Assembly (NCBI GenBank): GCA_002505185.1 | Contig: DAUP01000105.1 | Span: 1-14,352 of the forward strand | DNA length: 14,352 nt | Direction: 5' to 3' | Source of the DNA: Ferroplasmaceae archaeon UBA567 | GTDB lineage: Archaea; Thermoplasmatota; Thermoplasmata; Thermoplasmatales; Thermoplasmataceae | In this document: one piece after another, positions 1 to 6,867 of the stretch | Layout: every line of letters begins with the position of its first letter | Position numbering within the stretch: position 1 is the first letter of the stretch | The notes under the pieces: model-generated | Seen by the model: the letters and a program-made list of their open reading frames with translations, nothing else | What the model was told of the DNA's origin: nothing | The model's database searches: none | Program-made: the position numbers and the translations under genes

Positions 1-67
1 TTATCAACATTCCCCTATAATTAAATTTCGTGATAAATGTTAAATATAGTTGGTTAATACTTATCTG

Positions 68-280
68 GTGATTAAAACGTTATCAAGCGGAATCAAATTA
101 TTAGTAATCGGACTGGCACTGTTACTAGGGGGATTCGGAATATTTATACTGTCAATATTCTCGTTGTTGCCATTCATAACATATACTGCCATATTAGGCG
201 CATCTCTATTTATTATGGGTCTTGCTTTCACGGCACTTGCATCTACCAAAATATCATTTAACACCAGTAATAGCGCTTAA
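68..280 (+). CDS. Small two-span membrane protein, function unknown
   Basis: I do not recognise this protein. With the GTG start at 68 it has 70 residues: a short basic N-terminus (MIKTLSSGIK), then two hydrophobic segments at roughly residues 11-33 and 35-58, ending in a short polar tail. It is most likely a small integral membrane protein. The start is uncertain. A TTG at 50, just after an in-frame stop at 47, would give 76 residues. Neither start has a Shine-Dalgarno sequence. An AT-rich box at 39-48 lies about 25 nt before the GTG, and another at 20-28 lies about 25 nt before the TTG, so both fit leaderless initiation. I chose GTG because the N-terminus then looks normal for a membrane protein. 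No neighbour suggests a role. Confidence 0.5.
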   Translation: MIKTLSSGIKLLVIGLALLLGGFGIFILSIFSLLPFITYTAILGASLFIMGLAFTALASTKISFNTSNSA

Positions 281-347
281 AAATTAAATTAAAAAATAAA
301 AACATTTTCATTTAGTTTATATAAAAAATAAATATATCTTACAATAA

Positions 348-357
348 CTTTTAAATA
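348..357 (+). promoter_or_regulatory. TATA-like box A for the 72-residue gene
   Basis: The ten bases CTTTTAAATA are centred about 27 nt before the ATG at 380, and no Shine-Dalgarno sequence precedes that ATG. This spacing fits an archaeal box A driving a leaderless transcript. A second TATA-like stretch at 316-325 would give a leader of about 30 nt instead. Confidence 0.45.
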
Positions 358-379
358 TTATACAAAATTATGGATATTT

Positions 380-598
380 ATGGCAATTAAATTTGAAAAT
401 GAAAGCAAAAAGTTACTTTCAATTCCTGTAATGGGGTTAGTTGGATTGTTGATTTCATTCAAACCTGATTCAACAAGCTCTATAGTGTCTGGATTTTATG
501 CAGATGGTTATGCAGTTGATCTGTTCATGCTTGCAATTGCACTTGCATTCATTGCAGGATTGATAATACTCAAATTAAAAACCAGAGAAAAATATTAA
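380..598 (+). CDS. Small membrane protein, function unknown
   Basis: This 72-residue protein belongs to no family I recognise. It starts with a charged stretch (about residues 1-12). A hydrophobic segment follows (about 13-28), then a polar loop rich in Ser and Asp, a second hydrophobic segment (about 46-65), and a basic end (KLKTREKY). Two membrane spans with the basic tail in the cytoplasm is the simplest reading. The ATG at 380 has no ribosome binding site but sits about 27 nt after a box A, so leaderless translation is likely. It is separated from the gene before it by about 100 bases of AT-rich sequence and converges on the minus-strand gene ending at 767, so it is probably transcribed alone. 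Confidence 0.5.
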   Translation: MAIKFENESKKLLSIPVMGLVGLLISFKPDSTSSIVSGFYADGYAVDLFMLAIALAFIAGLIILKLKTREKY

Positions 599-728
599 TT
601 TTTATAAATCTATCTAGAATATCATAAAATTCTTAACAACCAGGCAAATCTCATATTATGAACAAAAAAGCATTTTGGGGAGCCCTCAAAAATAATGAAA
701 GATAATTGAAATAGCCAATTGTTAAAGG

Positions 729-742
729 ATGAGGCACCTCAT
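729..742. repeat. Perfect 6-bp dyad (ATGAGG-ca-CCTCAT)
   Basis: ATGAGG and CCTCAT are separated by two bases, in the 168-base gap between two convergent genes. Its place 25 nt beyond the minus-strand stop suggests a hairpin near a transcript end rather than an operator. Just before it, at about 673-691, lies a weaker TTTTG/GGG hairpin. The rest of the gap (599-766) is AT-rich with short T runs and no credible gene. Confidence 0.3.
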
Positions 743-766
743 AAATATTCAATAGAAATAAAATTA

Positions 767-1573
767 TCAATCAACATCTTTTATAGTCGTTTCCAATCCT
801 TGTACTGCACTACTAATTCCAAAAGATGGTGAAGAAGAATTATATGTATCTTTCAGTACCGTTGTCGGACTTAAGGTTCTGTTTTGGCTAATAAAATTAG
901 TGGGGTTGATCAGATACCCATTCCATATGTATGCTCCTGCTGGTCCTGTAATTAGAGTAACGGAGTTTATATGAGGTATGCTGCTGATGTTATCACTTGG
1001 AATACTCAATCCACCTACAATAGCCTCTGTTGTGTATATCTTAATCTCCTGATAAATAGGTTCCGGCACCTCTGTTTTGAGGATTTTGAGACCAGACGAA
1101 ACTGTAGTCCCATTCGTAAGATTTTCTCCATACAGGTATACGGGTACTACTATTACTGTTTTTGCGCCATGATATGTGACAGAATACTTTGAATTGTTAA
1201 AAATAAGTCCAGGAGTGTTATTGTATTCGAAATTTTTCATAGATTCAGACGTATTGAAATGATTAGTCATATTGTATCCATTCTCTTTTAGAAAAGTGTA
1301 AATTGCCCAGGACCCTGCATTTCCGGCAGGGCTGCCATTCCAGGTAACATAATAAACGTATGTGTTGCTATTATTCTTTATTAGGTCACTGCTCGAAACC
1401 TTGCAATATTGCTCAAGCTCTACAGTTATATCATGGCCATTGTAATGTTCAGCTCCGTATATAGTAAGAAATGTAATAACAAGGAAAAAAGCTATAAAAA
1501 ATGCCAGTAATTTCTTATTATATCCATCCTGTTTCGCCATTTTAACTAATATTTTCATATAATATTTAGACAT
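767..1573 (-). CDS. DUF929-like membrane-anchored extracytoplasmic protein
   Basis: This 268-residue protein has a basic N-terminus and one hydrophobic segment at about residues 21-39 (a signal anchor or uncleaved signal), followed by a polar domain outside the membrane. That domain resembles the archaeal DUF929 family, which looks thioredoxin-like. YYVTWNGSPAGNAGSWAIY (residues 74-92) matches the family's W-x-G-C-P-x-G...SW region, and GPAGAYIWNGYLINP near residue 210 matches a later conserved block. The family Cys is replaced by Ser81; Cys57 is the only cysteine left. The outer domain carries ten or more N-x-S/T sequons, as expected for a glycosylated archaeal surface protein. The start at 1573 has no ribosome binding site but lies about 25 nt after a box A. 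It diverges from the oxidase operon. The family call comes from remembered motifs and is moderately sure. Confidence 0.6.
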   Translation of the reverse strand: MSKYYMKILVKMAKQDGYNKKLLAFFIAFFLVITFLTIYGAEHYNGHDITVELEQYCKVSSSDLIKNNSNTYVYYVTWNGSPAGNAGSWAIYTFLKENGYNMTNHFNTSESMKNFEYNNTPGLIFNNSKYSVTYHGAKTVIVVPVYLYGENLTNGTTVSSGLKILKTEVPEPIYQEIKIYTTEAIVGGLSIPSDNISSIPHINSVTLITGPAGAYIWNGYLINPTNFISQNRTLSPTTVLKDTYNSSSPSFGISSAVQGLETTIKDVD

Positions 1574-1593
1574 TTTTATTTACATTTTATCAG

Positions 1594-1602
1594 ATAAAAG
1601 TA
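1594..1602 (-). promoter_or_regulatory. Box A for the DUF929-like gene
   Basis: On the minus strand the sequence reads CTTTTATCTG at 1600-1591, centred about 24 nt before the ATG at 1573, which lacks a Shine-Dalgarno sequence. This fits a leaderless transcript. A second box, TATAAAT, at about 1611-1618 would instead give a leader of around 14 nt. Confidence 0.4.
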
Positions 1603-1693
1603 GGCATTATATTTATAGTAAGGTGTAAACACAACGTTGAATGAAAGAATTATGCAAATGATTTTTACATCACGAAAATATTCTATAATTACT

Positions 1694-1702
1694 CTTATAT
1701 TT
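1694..1702 (+). promoter_or_regulatory. Box A for the oxidase operon
   Basis: CTTATATTT is centred 25 nt before the ATG at 1723. The bases just before that ATG contain no GGAGG or GGTGA, unlike every downstream gene of the operon. The operon's first gene is therefore probably translated from a leaderless transcript starting at or next to the A of the ATG. Confidence 0.5.
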
Positions 1703-1722
1703 CACATAGTTATGAGAAAAAC

Positions 1723-4230
1723 ATGGAAGTCAGTAATAATGATGAAATATATGAAAAAAACAATAAAATATATAATTCAGTCAGAGGCTGGATTTTTAGT
1801 ACAAATCATAAACAGATCGGGATGCTGTATATACTGACATCACTGGTTTTCTTTATTGGGGGCGGAGTTCTAGCTCTGTTGATGAGAGTCCAGCTTGCCA
1901 TACCTAGATATGATCTGGTGCATTATGGTTTATTTTCTGGAAGGTTCCTTGATGCTTTACAGTATAACCAGCTTGTTACCATACATGGTTTAACAATGCT
2001 TGTCTGGTTTCTAGGGCCGTTGGGATTTGGGTTTGGTATTTACCTTATTCCTTTAGCTATAGGTTCTAGAGATATGATATACCCAAGGATAAACGCCCTT
2101 GGTTACTGGTTATACTTGTTTAGTGGAATACTTCTCTGGATAGGATTCTTTCTACCTGGTGGCAACCTTGATACTGGATGGACAGTTTACCAGCCATTAT
2201 CTTCTTTTAAATTTACACCATATCTTGGAGCAGACTCTGCAGCAGCTTCAGTGGTAGTGAGGAGCCTTGGCACAATAATCGCCTCAACAGAAGTTATAGC
2301 GACTATTTTTAAAGCAAGGGCCCGGGGTTTCAGGTTGATGAATCTTCCTCTATTCGTATGGTCCATACTCTGGGTTTCCGCTATATCATGGTTTATATTC
2401 CCAGAATTTGCGGCAATGTTTTTTGTATTAGTATTATCAAACGTACTTGGTTTAAGCATATTTATATCCACTTATGGCGGTGCCTTAATGTGGGAAAATT
2501 TATTCTGGTATTTCGGGCACCCCGAGGTTTATCTTCTCCTTCTACCAGGTACAGGGGCGATGTTTGACTATTTATCTAATTTAGGGCACAGAGCTCCCTA
2601 CTTGAAGAAATGGATGATTGCTGCAATGGGTGCTATATCAATTGACAGTGTAATGGTGTTTCTACATCATACTTTCATGACCGGTATTGTATTCGCCTGG
2701 TTAATGGCTACAAGTGTATTTACAGAAACAATTTCTATACCTACCGGAATGCTTATCGTAGGTATAATTGCAACTCTTCTTGGGGCTAAGCACAAGTTCC
2801 AGACACCAATATTATTTGCACTAGCTGCCTCAACATCATTTATGATTGGGGGTATAACAGGAGTTACAAATTCATCACTAGCCATCGATACCATAGTACA
2901 TGGAGACTATTATATAGTGGCTCATTTCCATTATTTTATGGTTGGAGTAGCAACAATGGCATTGATGGGTAATCTCTATTATTATTTCCCAAAGTTTACA
3001 GGAAAAATGTACAATGAAACACTTGGAAGAATACATTGGGCCATAGCGTATATTGGAGTTAATGTTCTTTATTTTCCCATGTTCTTCCTCTATGATCTAC
3101 CGAGAAGGGTGTACACATATCAGGCCGGGTTTGGTTATACAATATTCAGCGAGATATCCACGGTAGGAGCATTTATATTCGGGCTTTCATTCCTAATTAT
3201 GTTTGCGAATTTTGCATATTCTATTAAATCGCACGCGCCACTTACGGATCAGAATCCATATAAGGCAAGCGCAGGATTTGTATGGTTCACAACAAATCCT
3301 CCGAAATACTATAATTTCGACTATGAACCATATATAGGTGGGGAAGACCAAAGAGATTTATTATTAGACAAAAACAAACCAATAAAACCACCCAAAGTGG
3401 AATTATCCACAAGGCCATTTTATATTGCCGCAGGGGTTTTCCTATTGTTTGTAGGTGCTGTAGTAATGTTAATGGGGAGCAAACCCTATGCATTTGGATC
3501 TGCATATGCTTACCTCGGATATGTAATATTAGCAGTGGCTGTTGTAATCTTCCTGATGGGAACCATAGGATGGATGTATGACGATTATAAGCTAAAATCA
3601 CCAAACGTACCTCCAACGTACAAAAAGGAGCCTATTGCTAAGGGGTTCAACAACACCAGGCTCGGAATGCTCATATTCCTTGCCGGGAACATGATATGGA
3701 TGGCTACATTCTATGGCATGGTTGAATGGCTGAAATTACAATCAGTTTCTCCCTATGTCCAGGGAAATGATCCAGTAACATGGTTCTTCCCAACTATGGC
3801 ATCTGTATACATTGGAATATCTATTGTTGCAATAGGAATAGCAGCAATATTTGGATGGTTCTCTTTATACGGTGCAATTCACAAATCACGTGCCAAAAGT
3901 TCAAATTACATGCTGGTTGGGGTCGTGTTTGCGATTGTATACCTTATTGCGTCCATACTATCTATGGTCGTAATAAATTCGAATAGTGCATTAAGTCTTG
4001 GAGGTGCTACATCCACAAATCCAATAGCCTCAATGTTCTGGGTCATAACACTTATGGATGTGACATTCTCTGTTGGAGTAATAGCAGTAATGATAAAGTA
4101 CGCAATACAGTTAAAACGGTCGAAGACAATATTATGGGGCAGAACGGCAACAAGCGCAGATGTAGTAATGTGGTTCATTGCATTTGTATTCCTTACTGCT
4201 GTATTTACCACTGTAGCATTTGTGGCATGA
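1723..4230 (+). CDS. Cytochrome c oxidase-type terminal oxidase, fused subunits I and III
   Basis: This is the catalytic subunit of a heme-copper oxidase that reduces O2 to water and pumps protons. The 835 residues form a 12-span subunit I domain (about 25-510), a polar linker, and a 7-span subunit III domain (about 565-835), as in SoxM-type archaeal fusions. Visible metal ligands are His88 and His403 (low-spin heme), His401 (high-spin heme), and His266, His315 and His316 (CuB). Y270 in GHPEVY is the His-linked tyrosine, and E268 marks the A1 type. D117 and N124 match the D-pathway entrance. LPRR, expected near the heme propionates, is present. The K-pathway lysine position holds Leu344. The subunit III domain keeps RLGMLIFLAG and the C-terminal ADVVMWF block, but its usual membrane Glu is Asn. 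It is the first gene of the respiratory operon. Confidence 0.95.
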   Translation: MEVSNNDEIYEKNNKIYNSVRGWIFSTNHKQIGMLYILTSLVFFIGGGVLALLMRVQLAIPRYDLVHYGLFSGRFLDALQYNQLVTIHGLTMLVWFLGPLGFGFGIYLIPLAIGSRDMIYPRINALGYWLYLFSGILLWIGFFLPGGNLDTGWTVYQPLSSFKFTPYLGADSAAASVVVRSLGTIIASTEVIATIFKARARGFRLMNLPLFVWSILWVSAISWFIFPEFAAMFFVLVLSNVLGLSIFISTYGGALMWENLFWYFGHPEVYLLLLPGTGAMFDYLSNLGHRAPYLKKWMIAAMGAISIDSVMVFLHHTFMTGIVFAWLMATSVFTETISIPTGMLIVGIIATLLGAKHKFQTPILFALAASTSFMIGGITGVTNSSLAIDTIVHGDYYIVAHFHYFMVGVATMALMGNLYYYFPKFTGKMYNETLGRIHWAIAYIGVNVLYFPMFFLYDLPRRVYTYQAGFGYTIFSEISTVGAFIFGLSFLIMFANFAYSIKSHAPLTDQNPYKASAGFVWFTTNPPKYYNFDYEPYIGGEDQRDLLLDKNKPIKPPKVELSTRPFYIAAGVFLLFVGAVVMLMGSKPYAFGSAYAYLGYVILAVAVVIFLMGTIGWMYDDYKLKSPNVPPTYKKEPIAKGFNNTRLGMLIFLAGNMIWMATFYGMVEWLKLQSVSPYVQGNDPVTWFFPTMASVYIGISIVAIGIAAIFGWFSLYGAIHKSRAKSSNYMLVGVVFAIVYLIASILSMVVINSNSALSLGGATSTNPIASMFWVITLMDVTFSVGVIAVMIKYAIQLKRSKTILWGRTATSADVVMWFIAFVFLTAVFTTVAFVA

Positions 4231-4240
4231 GGTGAAATAA

Positions 4241-4462
4241 ATGGATAATGTAAACAATGAAAAAACTGAAAATATAAAGGCCGGTAAGACTGCATCCCCA
4301 TTAAAATATGACGATGTAGATATGGAGATAGGAGATGACGATCTTGAATACAAAGAAGTGGGAATATGGAAGAATCCATATGCAGTGGCTATTATTATAA
4401 TAGCTATATGGTTCTCCCTGTGGCTATTCCTTCAGGTATTTATGGGGAGGTGGTTTAGTTGA
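4241..4462 (+). CDS. Small single-span protein of the oxidase operon
   Basis: This 73-residue protein has a long charged N-terminal part (residues 1-44, acidic around DVDMEIGDDDLEYKE), then one membrane span at about residues 48-68 and a short end (MGRWFS). I do not recognise it from sequence. Its place between oxidase subunits I/III and sulfocyanin, with GGTG at 4231-4234 right after the upstream stop and an overlap with the next gene, makes an accessory or assembly subunit of the oxidase likely, comparable in size to the small subunit IV of other heme-copper oxidases. That role is inferred from position only. With one span and a short C-terminus, the acidic part should face the cytoplasm if the N-terminus is inside. 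Confidence 0.75.
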   Translation: MDNVNNEKTENIKAGKTASPLKYDDVDMEIGDDDLEYKEVGIWKNPYAVAIIIIAIWFSLWLFLQVFMGRWFS

Positions 4463-5076
4463 AACCGCTGATGAAGGCAGCATTTGCTGTACTCGCTATA
4501 GCAATAGTACTCATAGCGGCCGTTGGAATAACTGTAGCTACTTATCATCCTATGAACACTGTGATCTCTGAACAGGGAAAAGTTGCACATCAAGATATTC
4601 CGTACTTTAACACAACACTGGCCAATGGCACTCACGTGGAAATAGTGAATCTTTCATTAGCGGCCTGGGGTCAGGGAAATGGATATCCCAATGCATATCC
4701 ATTTAACTTCAACGGAACTTCCTACGGTGCCATGACAATATATCTCCCAGCTAAAGCCTATATACACACTAACATGACCAATTATGAGGTAAAACCACAT
4801 ACCTTAAAGGTTGAACTACCATATGCATCAGATTGGGCTCGTGGTCCTATATGGGCACATACTAGTGCTCATGTGGAAAAAGTAATAAACAGCACAGGGA
4901 CAATAGATCCTATATGGTATGGGAATGTTGCCCATTCCAGGTCGATATGGTGGAATGACACAGCTCCTGGCAATTACTGGATAGTGTGCGGATTAACAAC
5001 ACATGCCGAAGCTGGTATGTATGTTTTCGTTATAGTAAGCAGTCATGTGACCACTCCATACTATACTATAAAATGA
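4459..5076 (+). CDS. soxE: Sulfocyanin-type blue copper protein, membrane anchored
   Basis: This 205-residue protein is a type 1 copper electron carrier. A hydrophobic N-terminal anchor (about residues 5-27) places the cupredoxin domain outside the membrane. The copper ligands are visible: His114 in KPHTLKVE, then Cys177, His182 and Met187 in the C-x4-H-x4-M block GNYWIVCGLTTHAEAGM, which is characteristic of sulfocyanins. It would carry electrons to the CuA site of the subunit II encoded next to it. Seven N-x-S/T sequons suggest glycosylation. The TTG start at 4459 overlaps the previous stop (TTGA) and follows GGAGGTGG at 4446-4453 by 5 nt, which supports it strongly. A rusticyanin is possible but the C-x4-H-x4-M spacing favours sulfocyanin. 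The symbol soxE is by analogy with Sulfolobus. Confidence 0.85.
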   Translation: MKPLMKAAFAVLAIAIVLIAAVGITVATYHPMNTVISEQGKVAHQDIPYFNTTLANGTHVEIVNLSLAAWGQGNGYPNAYPFNFNGTSYGAMTIYLPAKAYIHTNMTNYEVKPHTLKVELPYASDWARGPIWAHTSAHVEKVINSTGTIDPIWYGNVAHSRSIWWNDTAPGNYWIVCGLTTHAEAGMYVFVIVSSHVTTPYYTIK

Positions 5077-5087
5077 GGTGAACGAAG

Positions 5088-5915
5088 ATGTTTGAAATAT
5101 ACAATATAATACCTAATGTGTATCACTTGATACCAAAAGGCTCCATTACGGGAGCAGAAATAACATCTATATTTTTGGCATATATACTGCCCGGTATACT
5201 AATAGGCGGAGGATTCGCTCTGTGGTATATCTATGTATTTTTAAAGAGTTATAAGCCAAAAAGTGCAGATGAATTTGAACACTCTAAATACAATAAAGAT
5301 GCTGATATGAGGCCAGGAAGAATAGAAAATCTTGAGCGTGGCAATAAGACCGTATTTAAGTTATTTGTACTCTTTGTAGTGCTTATATTACTATCTCTAC
5401 TGGTGTATGATTTGCCTCCCGCATATGGAATAAGAGTTGCTGGGGCCGCACCATCGGCACCTACTGACAGTCACCATTATATGGATATTAATGTAGTAGG
5501 TTATCAATGGCAATGGGTATTTATTTATCCAAATGGAGCTTCATCAAGGCACTTTTTAGTACTTCCAGCTGATACACCGATACAGTTTAATGTAACCAGT
5601 GTGGATGTAATGCATTCGTTTTATCTGATTAATGTCACTAAGGTGGATGCATTCCCCGGGCATTATAACTATATCTGGTCGAATATAACCCAAACCGGGT
5701 TATTCTATTTCGAGTGCGTTGAACTCTGTGGATTAGGCCATGCACATATGAGAGGGCCGGCTTTTGTAGTTACAAAGGGTCAATATCAGCACTGGTTAAA
5801 CTCAACTGCTCCTGGTGAATTGGTAGAATCATTCAACATGTATGGTTACTCCGTAAACTATGGACCCAACAACTATTACAATAAGCCAATAACCCCACCA
5901 GCAGCTGGTGCATAA
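5088..5915 (+). CDS. Cytochrome oxidase subunit II with CuA site
   Basis: This 275-residue protein accepts electrons and passes them to subunit I. It has two membrane spans (about residues 24-50 and 88-108) and a C-terminal cupredoxin domain outside the membrane. The dinuclear CuA site is complete: His176, Cys210, Glu212, Cys214, His218 and Met221, within FECVELCGLGHAHM. The aromatic patch GYQWQW (about residue 137) matches the electron-entry region of the family. Lysine- and acid-rich residues between the spans form a long cytoplasmic loop. GGTG at 5077-5080 lies between the upstream stop and the ATG at 5088. A CuA site shows a cytochrome c oxidase type rather than a quinol oxidase; with no cytochrome c in view, sulfocyanin is the likely donor. 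The tail after about residue 240 is Asn/Tyr/Pro-rich and not part of the core domain. Confidence 0.95.
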   Translation: MFEIYNIIPNVYHLIPKGSITGAEITSIFLAYILPGILIGGGFALWYIYVFLKSYKPKSADEFEHSKYNKDADMRPGRIENLERGNKTVFKLFVLFVVLILLSLLVYDLPPAYGIRVAGAAPSAPTDSHHYMDINVVGYQWQWVFIYPNGASSRHFLVLPADTPIQFNVTSVDVMHSFYLINVTKVDAFPGHYNYIWSNITQTGLFYFECVELCGLGHAHMRGPAFVVTKGQYQHWLNSTAPGELVESFNMYGYSVNYGPNNYYNKPITPPAAGA

Positions 5916-5920
5916 AATAA

Positions 5921-5933
5921 ATTTATAAATTTA
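5921..5933 (+). promoter_or_regulatory. Possible internal promoter before ctaB
   Basis: An AT-only stretch with TTTATAAATTTATAA lies in the 52-base gap between subunit II and the CtaB gene, the widest gap in the operon. A start about 25 nt downstream (near 5950) would leave a short leader holding the AGGTG ribosome binding site at 5956-5960. This gives ctaB a possible extra promoter; readthrough from upstream is equally possible. Confidence 0.3.
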
Positions 5934-5967
5934 TAATATTAGCATTAATTATTTCAGGTGACTAACC

Positions 5968-6834
5968 TTGAGCAAAATTACAAATTTCATGAAAATTACC
6001 AAGCTAGAAATTACGATTCTAATTGATTTAGTTGCCATAACAGCATTCGTGTTAGTACCGGGGAGTTTTTCACATCCAGTTATTCTTTTCTTATTGTTGA
6101 TAAGTGGAACTTTGGCATCCATGTCGGCTAGTATTTTCAATAATATTTACGATATGGATATTGATATGAAAATGAAAAGAACCAGATCCAGGTCTGGGAC
6201 TCTTAATATGAATACAAGAAGCTATATATTTAGCATAGGCACAGCAATGATAATTATTTCATTTGCACTGAGCTCAATACTGATTAATTTTTTAACAGCA
6301 TTATTTATATTCGGCGGATTTCTCAGTTACGTATTCCTTTATACAGTATTCTTAAAAAGAAGAACCACGTGGAACATAGTAATAGGCGGTATAGCAGGAG
6401 GGTTTCCCGCCCTTGCCGGTTGGGCTGCATTGACAAATTCGGTTTCATTCACATCCTTATTCCTGGCATTCCTGGTATTTATGTGGACCCCTACCCATTT
6501 CTGGAATTTATCTATTAACAATGTGGATGATTATAGGGATAGTGAAGTACCCATGCTTCCTGCAATAGTAGGTGTAAAAAAGACCGAATTCTGGATTATA
6601 GTGAATACGGTGATTCTGGTCTTCTACTCACTTATCCCATTATTCATACCAGCAATAAAACTAGGCCTTCCATATCTGCCGATTGCCATGGTAATGGATG
6701 CAGCTCTTTTATACTATGTTATCAGGCCTGCCTTTAAATCATATGATAAAAAGTATTTTAGGAGCGCATTTGGATTTTCTAATATGTACCTGATGATATT
6801 GCTGCTCGTAATAATAATATATCCATTTATATAA
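5968..6834 (+). CDS. ctaB: Protoheme IX farnesyltransferase (heme O synthase)
   Basis: This 288-residue UbiA-superfamily prenyltransferase transfers a farnesyl group from farnesyl diphosphate to heme B, giving heme O, the precursor of heme A for the oxidase. About nine hydrophobic spans are visible. The first Asp-rich motif is NNIYDMDIDMKMKRTRSR (residues 58-75), with the N-x3-D-x3-D spacing that binds Mg-diphosphate. The second lies in WTPTHFWNLSINNVDDYRD (residues 173-191), whose W-x-P-x-HFW plus DDY pattern is specific to this enzyme rather than to other UbiA members. IGGIAGGFPALAGW (about 136-149) is also conserved. The TTG start is supported by AGGTG 7 nt upstream. No heme A synthase (CtaA) gene is seen in the window, so whether the oxidase uses heme A or heme O cannot be told here. 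Confidence 0.92.
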   Translation: MSKITNFMKITKLEITILIDLVAITAFVLVPGSFSHPVILFLLLISGTLASMSASIFNNIYDMDIDMKMKRTRSRSGTLNMNTRSYIFSIGTAMIIISFALSSILINFLTALFIFGGFLSYVFLYTVFLKRRTTWNIVIGGIAGGFPALAGWAALTNSVSFTSLFLAFLVFMWTPTHFWNLSINNVDDYRDSEVPMLPAIVGVKKTEFWIIVNTVILVFYSLIPLFIPAIKLGLPYLPIAMVMDAALLYYVIRPAFKSYDKKYFRSAFGFSNMYLMILLLVIIIYPFI

Positions 6835-6867
6835 ATTAAAACAATCCTATTTTTGGAGGTAATGATA

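Noticed and set aside
659..706. ATG followed by 15 codons (MNKKAFWGALKNNER)
   Set aside because: It is too short, has no ribosome binding site, and lies between two convergent genes; more likely chance.
1637..1837. Open frame of 66 codons on the plus strand before the oxidase gene
   Set aside because: It overlaps the leaderless promoter and the first codons of oxidase I/III in another frame; the TTG start lacks a ribosome binding site and the protein looks like nothing known.
3906..4379. Open frame of 157 codons on the minus strand
   Set aside because: It is opposite the end of the oxidase I/III gene and the small subunit gene; its composition is that of a reversed membrane protein and no family is recognisable.
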